From positions 19,339,626 through 19,403,625 of the forward strand of contig CM063110.1 in the NCBI GenBank assembly GCA_031841125.1: 64,000 nt of DNA. Direction: 5' to 3'. Made by a program: the position numbers and the translations under genes. This document shows positions 34,580 to 47,800 of this stretch, piece by piece; positions within the stretch are counted from its first letter, which is position 1, and every line of letters starts with the position of its first letter. This DNA is from Acanthococcus lagerstroemiae (lineage: Eukaryota > Arthropoda > Insecta > Hemiptera > Eriococcidae). The notes under the pieces are model-generated. The model made no database searches and had not been told where the DNA came from. It saw only the letters and a list, made by a program, of their open reading frames with translations.

Positions 34580-37420
34580 TAGTGTCGGACTGGCTTTCTT
34601 TAAGGCCCCTGGCGATTCTCGCACATTGGGCACCGTGTCATACCCCACTTTTGAAAACTGAGCCCTTGCCCTTCAACAAACAAACATAACAGAACAGAAA
34701 AGACTGTAGTTATTTTTAATAAAAAAGGCAAAAAAATACTTGCAATGAATTCTATTAAACTTCATTATAAAAATGCAAAAACGAATACAAGAAAAAAATC
34801 ACGGGTAAAATGACAATTCTAGAATAATTGAAATCAAAAAAAGAACAGTGTTGCCAATTAAAAATACACTAATAACAAAGACACAAAATCAAAATAGTAA
34901 TTTCTTTAATTCTTTTGAGGATTGCCCAAACTGGTCAATAATTTCATCAACATTAATATTTTTTACAAGATCAGATTCTACAAACATCAACAGTAAAGAG
35001 CTTAATAATTCTTGGCCAAGAGTATTTCTTGAACAGGCCTTGAGCTTTTTCAACTTCGAAAAACACCGTTCGCAATACACTTGCGTGCAGGGCAGCAAAA
35101 GTATAAATTTAAATTGTTAAAGATTCCAGACATAGTTGTTAATTCATGCAAAATTGAAAAGAGGCATCCCAAACACGAGGCACAGTTTTTATCTTCAGCA
35201 AGGTTAGCTTGAACTACTGTCATTCTCATTCCTGAATCTGAATCAAATTCGTCTTCAGATGCTGAACTTCACAAATTTTGATCTTGATCATACTCAACCT
35301 GTCCTTTGTCTTGATGACCTACTGCTGCTGTAGATCTGCATAAAGTTTCCGCCAATTTGGATCAAGCTATCATCTTCTTCTTGCGCTGCCGCACTCCTAG
35401 AGCGTTGGCGGTTACCATGACGTCGACGTCTTATACGATGAGGCGAAGGGAACGCGTTTCTGCCGCTCGACATAGCTCTCCAAAGTTGGATACTCCTGTC
35501 CAATTACGTATATTCCACGACATCGATTTCCGACCAATTCCGCGCCTTCTCCCTCTATCTTTCCTTCCATAATCAACCGCAAAAACGAGTATTTTTCTCC
35601 ACGCAGTATGTGGCCGAGATAATTGGTCTTCCGCTCCTTTATGTTGCTGAACAGTTACCTCTCAACACCAGCCTTCTCCAGAACGGCCGAGTTTTTCAGT
35701 TTTTGCGTCCACGGTATCCTCAGCATTCTGCGAATTGTCCACGTTTCCAATGCTTCCAATCGATTTATCGACCGTACCTTCGGTGTCCATGCTTCCACTC
35801 CGTATAGCAGGACCGACCATACGTAGCACTTGACCATTTGGAAAGGCCAGCTGTCGGTCACTTAGCAGCCCTCTGTACTTTACAAACGCCCGTCTTGCTT
35901 GTTCGATCCTTGATTTGATTTCCAAATCCGAATTCTGTTTCTCGTTCACCCAGGTACCTACGTATTTGAACTGAGACACTCTCTCTATACTCCTGCCATC
36001 GGCTTGTAATGTAAATGGTTCGGGCTCTTCTCTGCAATCAACCATCAGCTTGGTTTTGTCTGTGTTTAATTTTAGACCGGCATTTCTTCCCTTGGTATTA
36101 ACCGCATCCAAGATGGTCTGCAGGTCGTGAGGATTTCCTGCAATTAATACAGTGTCATCCGCGTATCGGATGTTGTTCACTACTCGTCCGTTTACCTTAA
36201 TGTCAACCTCGAGGTCCTGAAGGGCTTCTAAGAACACCAGTTCTACATACAAGTTGAAGAGCATTGGGAAGAGTATACATCCTTGGCGTACTCCCTTTCT
36301 AATCTCAAAATCCTCCATCATTCTATCATTTTTCACTTTGACACATGCTGATTGATGCCAGTATAGATTTCTGATTATTCTCAAATCCTTCCCACCGGCG
36401 TCCACATTCCGTAGGCACTCCATCAGCTGATCATACTGCCCTACAAATTGCTTGAGTTCATCCAGTAAAGATATTTTGCTCAAGCCTGTTAATTCACTTA
36501 TCTTTAAAAAGTTAATGTAGGAAATTCTGAAATACTTTTCATGTTTGAAATTACTTCGAATTATTCTGGATCCAACTACGAACAATCCTTGTATAAATCT
36601 TTATTTGAAAGAAACTTCTCCTTGATACTTCCTTGAGCACTGTCAATAATGCTATAAAAATATTCACACGAAAACCTGTGGACAAGCCTAATTCTGGTCA
36701 TTCATCACTGGCTTGCTCATCGCTTCTCCTTTTTTCTTAGAAATTCTACGAGGTGCAAAATTTTCTTCTATCTCTATTGATAAAGTTTCCCTCAGTTCCT
36801 TCTTATCATTGTCGTCCACACTAATGTCTTCAAATTTAAGTTCATCGGCCTCTTCCTTTGCAAAATATTCATTACATTCTCTTACCAATGATTTTGTTTC
36901 TTCATATAATTTTTAAAAATATGCTTCATTTCTTTTGACTTTGATTTGGGAGCTCAGTTTTTCCACAATTTCCACGCTCGTAGATAATCTAATGAAGAAG
37001 ACTGCAAATATTTTGAAACAGGATTAGTGACAGAGAACAAATCTAAAATAATTACGACGGTAAAAATTGTATCAAATTTCTCCCAATTCTTCATTAAAAA
37101 ACGTGCCTGAAATCTTTGTCTACAATCAAATTTCCTGCCAACAGCTACCTTTTTGAGATATACTTCAAAAAAATAATAAATCGTGATTTCTTCATTTCTG
37201 GTATTTTTGTCGCATACTCGCATTTCTTCTTTCCTAAATGTCTACTTATAATTATTTTTGAATAGTCCGCACTCAAAAACAATTTCCTTCAAAGTTTTGT
37301 TGAAAAATTTTCTCAAGCACAATATTCTTGCAGTACAGTTGTTTTTGGGCTCCCTTAAAACTCTACTTTCGGCTGGCACCTGGCGATCGCCAGATAGCCA
37401 CCCGGACCAGTCCGACACTA
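34580..37420 (-). mobile_element. hAT transposon (TTF/ZMYM-type transposase relic), 2.84 kb with perfect 8-bp target-site duplication
   Basis: Fourteen-base terminal inverted repeats TAGTGTCGGACTGG (34580-34593) and CCAGTCCGACACTA (37407-37420) are exact, and GTACTCTG is duplicated at 34572-34579 and 37421-37428. On the minus strand transposase pieces run from 37340 (LCLRKFFNKTLKEIVFECGL), through 37020 (LDLFSVTNPVSKYLQ), 36700-36890 and 36450-36580, to the hAT C-terminal dimerisation domain at 34889-35098 (CERCFSKLKKLKACSRNTLG, SSKELKKLLF). Many stops and frameshifts make it inactive. A LINE inserted into it at 35295-36427. It is itself inserted in LINE-A. Confidence 0.9.
35295..36427 (-). 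pseudogene. LINE-B, 5'-truncated reverse transcriptase (innermost layer of the nest)
   Basis: Minus strand: GKDLRIIRNLYWHQSACVKV, B' motif GVRQGCILFPMLFNLY, RVVNNIRYADDTVLIAGNP with the catalytic YADD, AGLKLNTDKTKLM, FKYVGTWVNEKQNSDLEIKS and RIEQARRAFVKYRGLL, then after a frame change CYVWSVLLYGVEAWT and a decayed tail. AGTATGATCA (minus-strand sense) is present at both borders (35285-35294 and 36428-36437); taking out the LINE with one copy joins the hAT frame from QYDQ to DQNL. The 1133-base copy is truncated at its 5' end and has no A tail. Clade not assigned. Confidence 0.88.
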
Positions 37421-37520
37421 GTACTCTGCGCTTTAGTTTAAACACAGCGTTACCAGCGCTCTTAATCCGTTGGTTTATCTGGGAGTTCAGGTTACAGTTA
37501 TTGGTCCCAAGAGACCGCTT
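37421..37520 (-). pseudogene. LINE-A, upstream part beyond the hAT insertion
   Basis: Minus strand reads NSQINQRIKSAGNAVFKLKR and RVL directly up to the hAT border. In the family this stretch precedes the LPTLLYG motif found at the other side of the insert (33930-34579). Nothing further upstream could be followed with confidence. Confidence 0.7.
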
Positions 37521-37615
37521 TTAGATTTCAATGGTATAATTTTTTAACATTGCTGTTATTTCTTATGTCATTGTCAGCTTACTTGTTGATTACGCAAAGA
37601 CCTTCTTTCATTGTA

Positions 37616-37985
37616 CAGAGTGTTTCAAAAGGAACGTTACCCGGAACGCAAAGTGCTCTGTAGGGAGAATGAAAAAGGTTGGCAACCCTGCTCAGTTACC
37701 TACAGCAGCCGACAATCATTTTCGTCATAGCGCCTTTAATATGTGTGTGCAGTGGGGACATGTAGTGAGAGTTAAAATCATGCATTTGTGCAACAAAAGG
37801 GGTTGTTTTGTATTCCAAAATCTTATTCACCAAGTTTGCGCCTGTATTGCCACCGATGGGCAACATTTCCAATATATGTTGTACAAATCTCTTTTTATCG
37901 TTTAAATGCATGACTTCCTACAGTTTTTCGTACACACTGGTTTCCTTTTTCGATGGGTTGGTAACGTTTCTTTTGAAACACCCCA
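37616..37985. mobile_element. Mariner-like inverted-repeat element with TA target site
   Basis: Left end CAGAGTGTTTCAAAAGGAAC and right end reversed TGGGGTGTTTCAAAAGAAAC are inverted copies, and each is bordered by TA (37614-37615 and 37986-37987). The plus strand inside is open for about 79 codons (37669-37905), reading HFRHSAFNMCVQWGHVVRV and CIATDGQHFQYMLYKSLF, which could be a transposon-derived tail peptide. The superfamily call rests on the TA borders only. Confidence 0.55.
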
Positions 37986-38008
37986 TAGGTCTACTGCGAA
38001 GATACCTA

Positions 38009-38014
38009 TTTATT
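38009..38014 (-). terminator. Candidate AATAAA polyadenylation signal of CHS1
   Basis: First AATAAA found on the minus strand after the CHS1 stop codon, implying a 3' untranslated region of about 0.85 kb. Confidence 0.35.
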
Positions 38015-38854
38015 CATTTCTGTGTAAATGAGTTCATGAAATGTGGCCGTTCTAGACTTGTATAAACTTGATAACTACGAAAATTCTTCTGAACATGTTT
38101 TAAGTGCTCATGAATCAGACATCCTACTCATTATTCTACATGCTCATACATGAAGTAAACTGATGCAGTCCAGTTCATAACGCAATCAATATTTTCTCAA
38201 AAAGTTTATCACAGCTCACAGCTATCAACCAATAAAATTTGTACTCATATTCTATGCAAAAAATATATTCAAATACACTGTCATGGCTACAACGCAAAAC
38301 ACAAAAATTCCTACATTACAGTCACATCAAACCACTATTGTTCACCACATTGTTCGGTTATGATACTTATATTGTTAAAATACCTGCATAAATACATCCA
38401 TTTGTTCGCGTGTACTGGTATACATATATTCGTAAAAATGCTATTAGCATACTCTAGAAAAATAACTCGAACTATATTTACTAGGTAGGTAGATGAAATT
38501 CAAAAACGAATATCATTGGTAACGTGTACAAAAAATTTTAAAGGTAGGTGGACAGACCTTTGTACTTCGCAAAATATAAAAGGCAGTAAAAACTTATACA
38601 TTATGTAAGAGGCTCACATTTGAACTAGAAACATTAGATTCGTGTCATGTCTTCAAAAATTAAATTATAAACATACCTATTCGGTATAAATTAATTCTGA
38701 AAATATACTACTCAATACTGCACAAAATAGAAAGTAAGCAGCAAAACCAATAAGTACTCAGGGGTGCCGAACACAGCCCAGTCAGAGTACCTATGGCCAT
38801 AAATTCCGCCACTTTGGACAGTCACATTTCAGTCTCTTGTTTGCAAACGGAACA

Positions 38855-41800
38855 TTATTCCTCATTCTCGTTGTTACTTTTGTTACGAGTCCTCATGAGA
38901 TTTATGCTCTGCATGCGCACTGAAGTCTGATCTGTTGGTTTTGTTTCGTCATGCTCATAGGCCAGATTCTGATGTCCTTCAAATATGTCCTTCACACTAA
39001 CACCTAAAACATAGTTAACGTACTCGTGAGAACATCATGTAACATGGTATAAGCATCTCAATTGCTCTCTCCTCTAAGATCCGTCAAAACTTGGAGTCTG
39101 ATGAAAATCCAAACGTAGATAGGCAATATTTACCAGCACTGGAGATCCGATGATTACGAGAGAAGTTATTCACTATTCCATTATTTGCTCCCAGGGTTTG
39201 CATTTGTGATTTGCGGCGCTCGGCCTGTATCGACTTCATCCTTGACTCCAACGCTTCTCGTACCTCAGGATTCATTGTCAGTTTGCGTCCTAGTACAGGG
39301 GTTCCTGAAGCAAGAAACAAAATACTCGTATTACACCAAAATATCCCAAACTTTTTGCTACAAATTTCAATGTCCGCGAAATATTTAAGAAAACATCTTC
39401 ACTTCCCAATAAAAGGCACCATAATCCTAAAAATTTGACATGCTAGAAATAGGCTTTGTATAGGTACCTAATATGTTGGTATTGTATAAGTATGTATATC
39501 TCAGATTGGTTCTGATTATATGTATACCATAGCCCAAAAATAAATGAGGAACATTGTAACTTGATCTACCACGACTAATTAGTTACATAGTCGCAACCTT
39601 TTCAAGTGCAAAAATAGATACTATTGCTTACCAGTCCCTGCATCGTGACCTTCTTCCTCCATCTTCATCTGCAAGAAACGTTTTCTAAACGCCACATCCA
39701 ACGTGCCAATAGTTCGTGTTTTCTTTCTCTGTTTATCCAAGTTATGGATTATACGCCGCTGGCCAACTCGATCCCTGCTAGAACCGGAACTATTTTCATA
39801 ATCTCCATTTATACCCTTCAGTCGCTGCAGATGCCTGACAATATCCACGGCTTGTTTGTCCAGCAAGCCAGGCTGAGAGAGATCATCTTTCTGCAACAAA
39901 AATTGCAAAACATTTTAAATTTTAATAGTATGGTATTCCTCGAAGTCAGTACCCGCTCAGAATTGTCAGTATTTTCGCCTGAAAGCCGCCTTGTATGGTT
40001 AGACTGGCAGAGTTGTCGCTGCATATTAGTTCACTTTTGGTCAATTTTTATGGAGGGGCGTTCAAGTCCATAAAAACATTGCAAATGAAATATTGGTTTA
40101 CCTTTTTGCTACAGCAGTTAAGTTCGGTTGATGCCAATATATGAGATATGGTGCCGAATCGATGGAAAATCATGGCAGTGAATTGAATGACCAGAATAAA
40201 AGCAAAGAAGAACACGAATACTAAACCGATCGGCTCCAATTGCAGGTATTCTTTGCTAATAAGCACCTAAAAATATAAATAACATGTACAATACCAAGGT
40301 AATTTTACTGAAATAGGTATATGATGATGCGGTAATTACAAAAAATATAAATTCAATTTAATTTTATATGCAGCGTGTGCTATTTATTTATGTATATATA
40401 TAGATTTATACATATTTCTTTCAATTTATCTGAGGACGTTTATTGAGAGACCGGTCCCAATGGTAAGAATGGATTTTTGATTAATCGGGCCTTCTCTGGT
40501 ACCATAGCAATCATTTTCCTTCCACAAGCCACTACCTACCCCGTTTCAAGTCTTAACTGTTTCTAACTGTCAGTGTATCTACCTATTATTCATACTATCA
40601 TGGGTTGATTTAGTAAAAACATGACAGAAAATACTCAGTCTACCTATTTATATCATGAATTAGTATCTAGGTCTTCCAAGATATTTTGGAGTGCACATAG
40701 TATAAATATGTTGCGTAATGTGGTAGCATTGGGTAGAATAATAGAAGACATACTAAGAATACCCAGCAACTTAGCTACTACGTATTTCAAAATGCCGAAT
40801 TAATGGGGAAGGAATGAATGGCAAATATTCTTGTAGATATGTATTATTCTTTTCAATTTTTCATAAATTGTTTAAAAAAAAAAAAAGTATGTACCATTTT
40901 ATTAGACTCGACTGACCATTTGTAACATTCACTTTTGAAAGTGATGGAAAAATTACATCACAGCTTGTTCCAACAAGCCACAAACTAGTCGCATATAGGT
41001 ACACATATGTGACTAAATTTTTTCAGCAAAAGCTTCAAGAAAGTGGATAATTAATGTATCATTGAAAAATGATCAAGAAATGAGAATTACATTGAGAAAC
41101 ATCCCAGGAACATTGGGAAACTCTTTCACATTCCTATTCAAAATGTCCAAAATATTGAAAATAATAATTTTTCTTCTATTGTTTTTCTATTCATCTGGCA
41201 TCTTGGTGCCATTCACTCCAAATCTCCAACACTTCACAGTTCATGGCTTTCACAATCATTGTTATAGCTTGTTGGTACTTATTTATTCAGTATTGCTGAT
41301 CTTTTATGATTATTAAAAGTTACAGATATATTCATCCTTACATAACTTGATGTCCCACTCTGACCCTGGCAGGACAGCACGCACTGGAAGCGGAAAGGCG
41401 AAAAGGGGGCTCAGGTCTGCCTCAATGCGTCCCTCTAGTCACTGATGCGATACTTGAAAGGGTAGGCTTCGGGGCCAGGGGCGATATCTGGGAAGCCAGT
41501 TTGGCATGCGTGCATTGCCACACGCTCCACCAAACATTACTGTGTCTTATGCTGCGCCCACACTATGACTAACTGAAAGCGAATGGTGTCGATTGACGTA
41601 AGTCGAATGAAAAGTCACCCAAGTCGCGTGTCTCATGCACACTTGACCTAAGTGACAAAAATGCTTTTTTTCAGGAGAGCGATTTGAAAATTATAATAAA
41701 TAACGTTGTGTTATACTCGTGGCTCGAATGGTTTACGCCATCTAGCGGGCTAACAAAAGAAGTAATCCGTCATTTGCAAGTGTAGCCCGATGGAGGGCAT

Positions 41801-44800
41801 TGAGATCTATAAGAATATGTATTAAACTTATTTTCGTCAAAATATCACTTAGGTCAAGTGTGCATGAGGCACTCGAAGTGTGGATGTGTAGAAAGAGTCT
41901 CCCAGTGAGAGTTGAAAGTCGAATCGAATCATGTTGAATGCAACCCAGGGAAAGTCGATCCAGTCAAAGTCAAGCAAATGGAGTCGCTTCAGTGTAGAAT
42001 AGTGTTGTTAGACAAAACGATTTTTTGTCATTTTTCAAATGAGCATTTCATCTTCTTTTTTTTTTTGTCATGTCACAAGCTTTATTATCTTCAGAGTTCG
42101 TCATTTTGTTTTTCCATGGTTTTGTTATATCTTGACAAAATTATCTTCTCATTTTGTCTTTCTTTTTGTCATGTCGCCTAGCATAGTCTACTGTCAATGG
42201 CAGTGTCACTCAGCATAATCTATCATCAGTTATTGTATAGTTTAGCGTAGTTTATCGTTAAGTTGTTGACAAAATGTCATAACATAATTTTTTTGTCATT
42301 GAATTCATTTTTTTGTTATGTTATTGACAAATGGGTCCTGACAAAAACAATTTAAATTTAAGGTTTTGTTATATGATAAAATTTTGAAAATTCAATTGTC
42401 ATTCTGTCATTTTGTTTTGTTATGTCCAGCACAGTGTTTAGAACCGGAACCGAAACCGAATCCGGAACCCATTCAAATTCAACAGTTTCATGAGACCGAA
42501 ACCAAAACCCTTTAATGTGCAAAAGACCAAATTAAGACCTAAAACCTTAAACTCAACTGGTCATTAACCAAAACACAAACCAAATGTTTGAAATGTAGGT
42601 TTAACTGAAACCAAAACCAACTGCTCATATCTGCGTCAAGACCGTTAACCAATTAAATGAAAATGTCCCAATCGGTCTTCAGTCAATGCGGTTTTCTGTT
42701 ATCTGTTCTTCTTTGTTGCCGACCTAGTAAAAGAGTTAGATATTTGAACTGATCTACAGAATAATTCAACCTGCCAGTGCCCATTCCCAAGTAAGTCGAT
42801 GCTACAGTTCATATCTTATGGTTGGTTTCCAATTATGGCTGATTTGACTATAGAAATGATGAGATTTTTATTTTGTTTGAGAAAAATCTTTTGAGCCCAA
42901 CTGAAACCGATTCATTATGTGAAGTGAAGACCATAACCAAAACCGGCTCAGCAATGAAAGACCGAAATAAGACCCTTTCAGTATTTTAAATTGGTCTCAT
43001 GACCAAAACCAAAACCTATTGAGAAATTAAATGGAAGTTCTGAACCAAAACCAACCTAAATGGAAGCTACAACGCCCGAAACCAATCAAAACGAAAAATT
43101 GAATCGGTTCCAAACACTGGTGTGAAAGCATCATCAAGTCTAACTGGACGCTTTTAAGCAAGACAGAACCAAGCGACAAAATCTGTTTTTTTAAAAACAC
43201 ATGATTCAAAGTTTAAGAGCCATGTAGAAACTATAAGACATATAGATAGCGTTTACTGATCAGCTTTTTTCCAAAGTGAGTATACATTTTTGAATCGGGG
43301 GCCGAATTATGAAAAATCCTACTTTTTACACTCTTTCCAACAATACTAATAACTCATTTTATTAACAAATGTCGCTTGGTTCTGTCTTCTGTCTCACTTA
43401 ACTGCGTCTAACTTGTCGATTGACTTTATTCCACATAGTGTGGATGCACCTCTGTGGATCAGGTCAGTCGAATCAAACGAAGTCAATCGACTCCATTCGA
43501 GGTAGTGTGGACGCACCTTTATTATTTTTATCAGTTCATGAGATTATTACTGCCGGTTCCCAGTAATCAATGGAGAATCTTTGTTACCTTCATGTTTGTG
43601 TTCTTAAATCTTATATGCTGCTTACTTATTTATTTTTACGTTCGAACAGTAAGCATTCGAAATAGTGATTGTGATGTAAATAAGTATTCATGTTTTGCTC
43701 GAGCTGTGAAGTGCTGGTTGTATATAATTGTTTCCCAAGAGTTCAAGACATCACCTAGAACAAAATATGTTCTGCAGAAATTACTTCCTACACCTATTAG
43801 AGAACCATTGCAGGTAAGGGTGTAATATATTAACCAAAACTATTCACCCCATAATTTATGGTTTAGGGTACTCCATTTTATGATTTTGTTACCTGCTATA
43901 CCCTTCCAATCCTTTCCAATGCTTGTATTGACTGACATATGAAACGGCCTCAACCCCAACTAAAAGGGATACTAATGTTCACGTGTTTTGCAAATTACCA
44001 AGATTAAATACTTTGTTTCCCTCGGACTAAATTTGAATAGACGCCGCAATTTGGAACGATGAAATTTAGTTAGCTACATTTTGAGTCACACGCTACCATC
44101 AAAATGAGCATTTGTTGAATTTCGCAATACATCAATAACTTGATATTCGTTAAAAGTTGCAGATAATGATTACATGCGAATAATGTATTAGTACACAGAC
44201 AACAGAACACAGAGTACATATTTACACACCGTATAGTCCTATAACATATATAGTTTTGTAAACAACAGCGAGAAGTATCAAGTATTGAAAATTGTATGAA
44301 CAAAGAGAAATAGACAATCAAATGTATGTAGAAAAATGAAAACTGTAGGTACAGAAAGAATAGTGTGTACACCATGCTGACGTCCTGACACATCAGTACG
44401 CCAATTTTGCTATACATTAAAAGGTTTCTGCATAGTGGTTAATAAAAAATAGGTGTGTAGAGACCACAACCAAAGAGATAGTTCGGATTAGCGTGAATTA
44501 AAAAATGTTGTAGGTATTTCAGAGAAGAGATAAAAGATGACTGTATAGAGTTTATAATTAAAAATAGTCTGGACCGAAACACCAGTGTGGTGTTATTCAA
44601 CAAGAAAAGGCCACTCCAGCAATGGTACCACGATCAGGGTTAATTGGTTTGTCATGCTAGACCAATTTTATAGTTTGTATACCTCAGCGGTTTCCTCAAT
44701 ATAGGTGATATTCGTTCTCACACCTAAAGGCCAGTTTACGTGAAGGTCGTCCTTGTTGAGTTGCAACAAAAATACAACTAATACGAATAACGCGTTCATC

Positions 44801-47800
44801 ATAAAGAAGGCGAACACGCATTTGTTGCGTAGATCGATTAGATCAGCCGCTATTCTGGCCTAGAATACATCAATTAAGTAGGTAAAATAGCTCCGAAAAT
44901 GTGAAACTACCATCGTGTGCAACCCAGGCTGAAAGAGAGTAACTCGCGACAAAACAGACAGACAGGTGAACAGTAGGTGATCGGTGCACATCGTTGATAG
45001 TTTCTTCAGTACACAAATGGACTTACCTCTTGGGTCGTTTCATCGTACGTGATATTGGTCTTTACTCCGAAGGGCCATTTTATATGTAACATGTCTTTGT
45101 TGAGCTGTAGGAGAAATACTATTACAACGAACAATGCGTTCAGCATAAAGAATGAAAATACACATCGGTCGCGAAGATCTTTTAAATCGGCTGCGATTCT
45201 CGCCTAAAACAGAAGCAGGTTGCGGCCGAACGCACGTTTTTGTTAGCTAAAAACGACAGTGGCTAATAAAACGAACTAATCCGGCATATCCATGCTGGTG
45301 AAGTGAATTTTTAAGTTAAGTGCATGTATGTATATCTGCCTAGTCGCGATGAATATGTTGAAGCAGATAGAGCACTGAAGATGTATAAAAAATTCGAAAT
45401 CAGTTGAGCCAGAATGAGAGTGAGATTGTCGAAGCAAAGGTTAATTAAGATAGAAAAGGGAGGGAACGGAGTAATAGAGTGTCGTGTGTCCTGAGTGAAA
45501 TTTGATTAGAAAATACTCTTATAAAGATGAGTAATATTGAACTGTGAGCAGTGAATTTATATTATAAGATATGTACATTGATATTACTCAATATTATTTT
45601 GGTATACCCTATTGGAAAAAAAATTAATTAATTTAAAAAAAAAAAAAAAAACTTGCTTAAGACTGTCTATGAATAACCCAAGTTGAGTGGAAACAAACAG
45701 CAGTATTCCAAACACTACTTTCTACTTAACTATCACTCAGTCACAAAAAGAATACTGAATTTGCAAACCTATCAAAAAAAGCTTTTCTTAAAACTAGTAA
45801 TTCATTAAATCTGTACTCGCAGTCTACCTATATTTAACCTGGGTACTAAAAATAAAAAAAATTTCAAGTTCCTTGATGGAATCTAATACGAAGATTTCCA
45901 ATGTAAGTACAATAAGAAAACAAGGGAGGAATGTCTGGTGGAACGTATGGCAATGCACGCATGCCAAAGTCGCCCCTGAAACACCGCACCCCTGGCCCTA
46001 GAAACTACTCTTTCGAATATCACATCAGTGGCCGGAAATAATGTCTGGTGGGACGTATGGCGATGCACGCATGCCGAAGTGGCCAATGCGACAAGAAAAA
46101 AAAGGGGGAAAACAGAAAGAAAAGAAAAATCAAAATATTGTCATCTAGAAGCCTAAAATCGGATAATGCATAACTCATTAGTTGGAATCTGATGAAAGCA
46201 TGCATGGATACGCCAGATACGTTATTTTCATGTGAATTTGCAGAAGTTGCCACAAAATTAGCCGGTTTTGATAACAGAGCATATTCAGAAGTGCTTCAAG
46301 ATTATTGTTATTATCATCAATTTTTTTATTTATTAGTCGTTAGTTGGAACACTTTTATCACCTTTTCAGCTTTATCCTCGTCAATAGGATACAAGTACTT
46401 CTCGATCAGATCTTTCCAGAACTGATTCTCATTTGGTGATAAGAAAGCAACAGGTCCTTTCTTCAGATCTTTGTCTTCAATCCAATATGGGTTGATGTCA
46501 TCGTTTCGTTCAATTTTAGGTTCTGCAATTATGAACGTCAATATTTAATATTAGGCCAACATTTGTGGGGGGATTTTTTTCCTCGACCAACTTTTCAACA
46601 GGAGCTCCAATTTATTTCTCACCTAATGATGCCGTATCTTCGCTTTCGTCATCTTCATCAATTTCGCTGATGTTTTCAGGGACGGTAAGCCCGCCACTCG
46701 TGAGATGAGGCACACTGACTGTGGATGGCGTGCGGTGCTTCACTACATGGCCTTGGTTCTCTAATGCTCTGAAACAATCGGGGATAGTATAGGTTTTTTT
46801 TTCTCTTTTTAATAGGTTGTACAGTTGTTTTTAATGTAGAAATAGTGCTGTATCTCAATAATCTTTTATCTGAGTGAGATCCTTTTCACGTGCTTACTTT
46901 TCAATACTTTCCATCCGTTTATTCATCGATTCCAAGGTCGTTGCAATTCGTAATACTTGCTGACGTTCGTCAATCGGTTTCTGGTGTGTGCAGAACATGC
47001 ACTTGAACAAACCGGCAAACGATAATTCGAGTGAGCCTTCTTCGTTATCATCACCGTCACCTAATGGGTTGTTCTGCAAGAAACCGAGCAGCGACTTCGA
47101 TTTCGATTTTCTCTTTGACTCTTCTTCAGCTTTCTTTTCCAACTCTAGTTCCTGTTTCATTTGGTGCCGTTAACATTGAAATTAGTTTAGTGTTTTACTC
47201 GAAAAATATGAAAAATATGAAAAATTTCCTCTTTGAATGCTCACCTTTTTCGTTTTCTTGACCTGCACTTCACGAGTACCCCATGTGACAATGTTCAGAT
47301 TGATGATCGAGTACAAAATGAGCAACAAGTACATAGATGGAATTGAGAGCAGATAAATGCTGAAGAAAATTATACAACCGAATTCCTGAGGATGTAGTAA
47401 CGCAGCGATAAAGAAGGAACTCAACATTGATATCAAGAATATGGCCGATGGAGAGCCGATACCGTCCTCGCGTAACTGTAACGCCGTACCAACTATCACT
47501 GCCATCATTATGAGCGCATAAATGGTCGATAGAATTTGGGCCACTAGTAACTGGAAATCAGATTGAATTGATCAAGTTTAATGCCTCGGCTGATTTAGGA
47601 AGTGCAAAAGAAAGAAAGAAAATAAATAAATACCTGGACATTGCTTTTGCAAGTGAAGCAAACAAACATGAAGAAGAGAATGGGGACAATATTGTAATAG
47701 AAACTGGTCCAATTATCGATGTGAAATACGGCTACAAATGCACCGACCAACATAAGAAATATGGTTCCGGGGCCGAGGATGGTGCCACCCATCAACATGA

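Noticed and set aside
34889..35120. Plus-strand open frame over the hAT C-terminal region
   Set aside because: The minus strand encodes the recognisable hAT dimerisation domain; the plus frame is its shadow.
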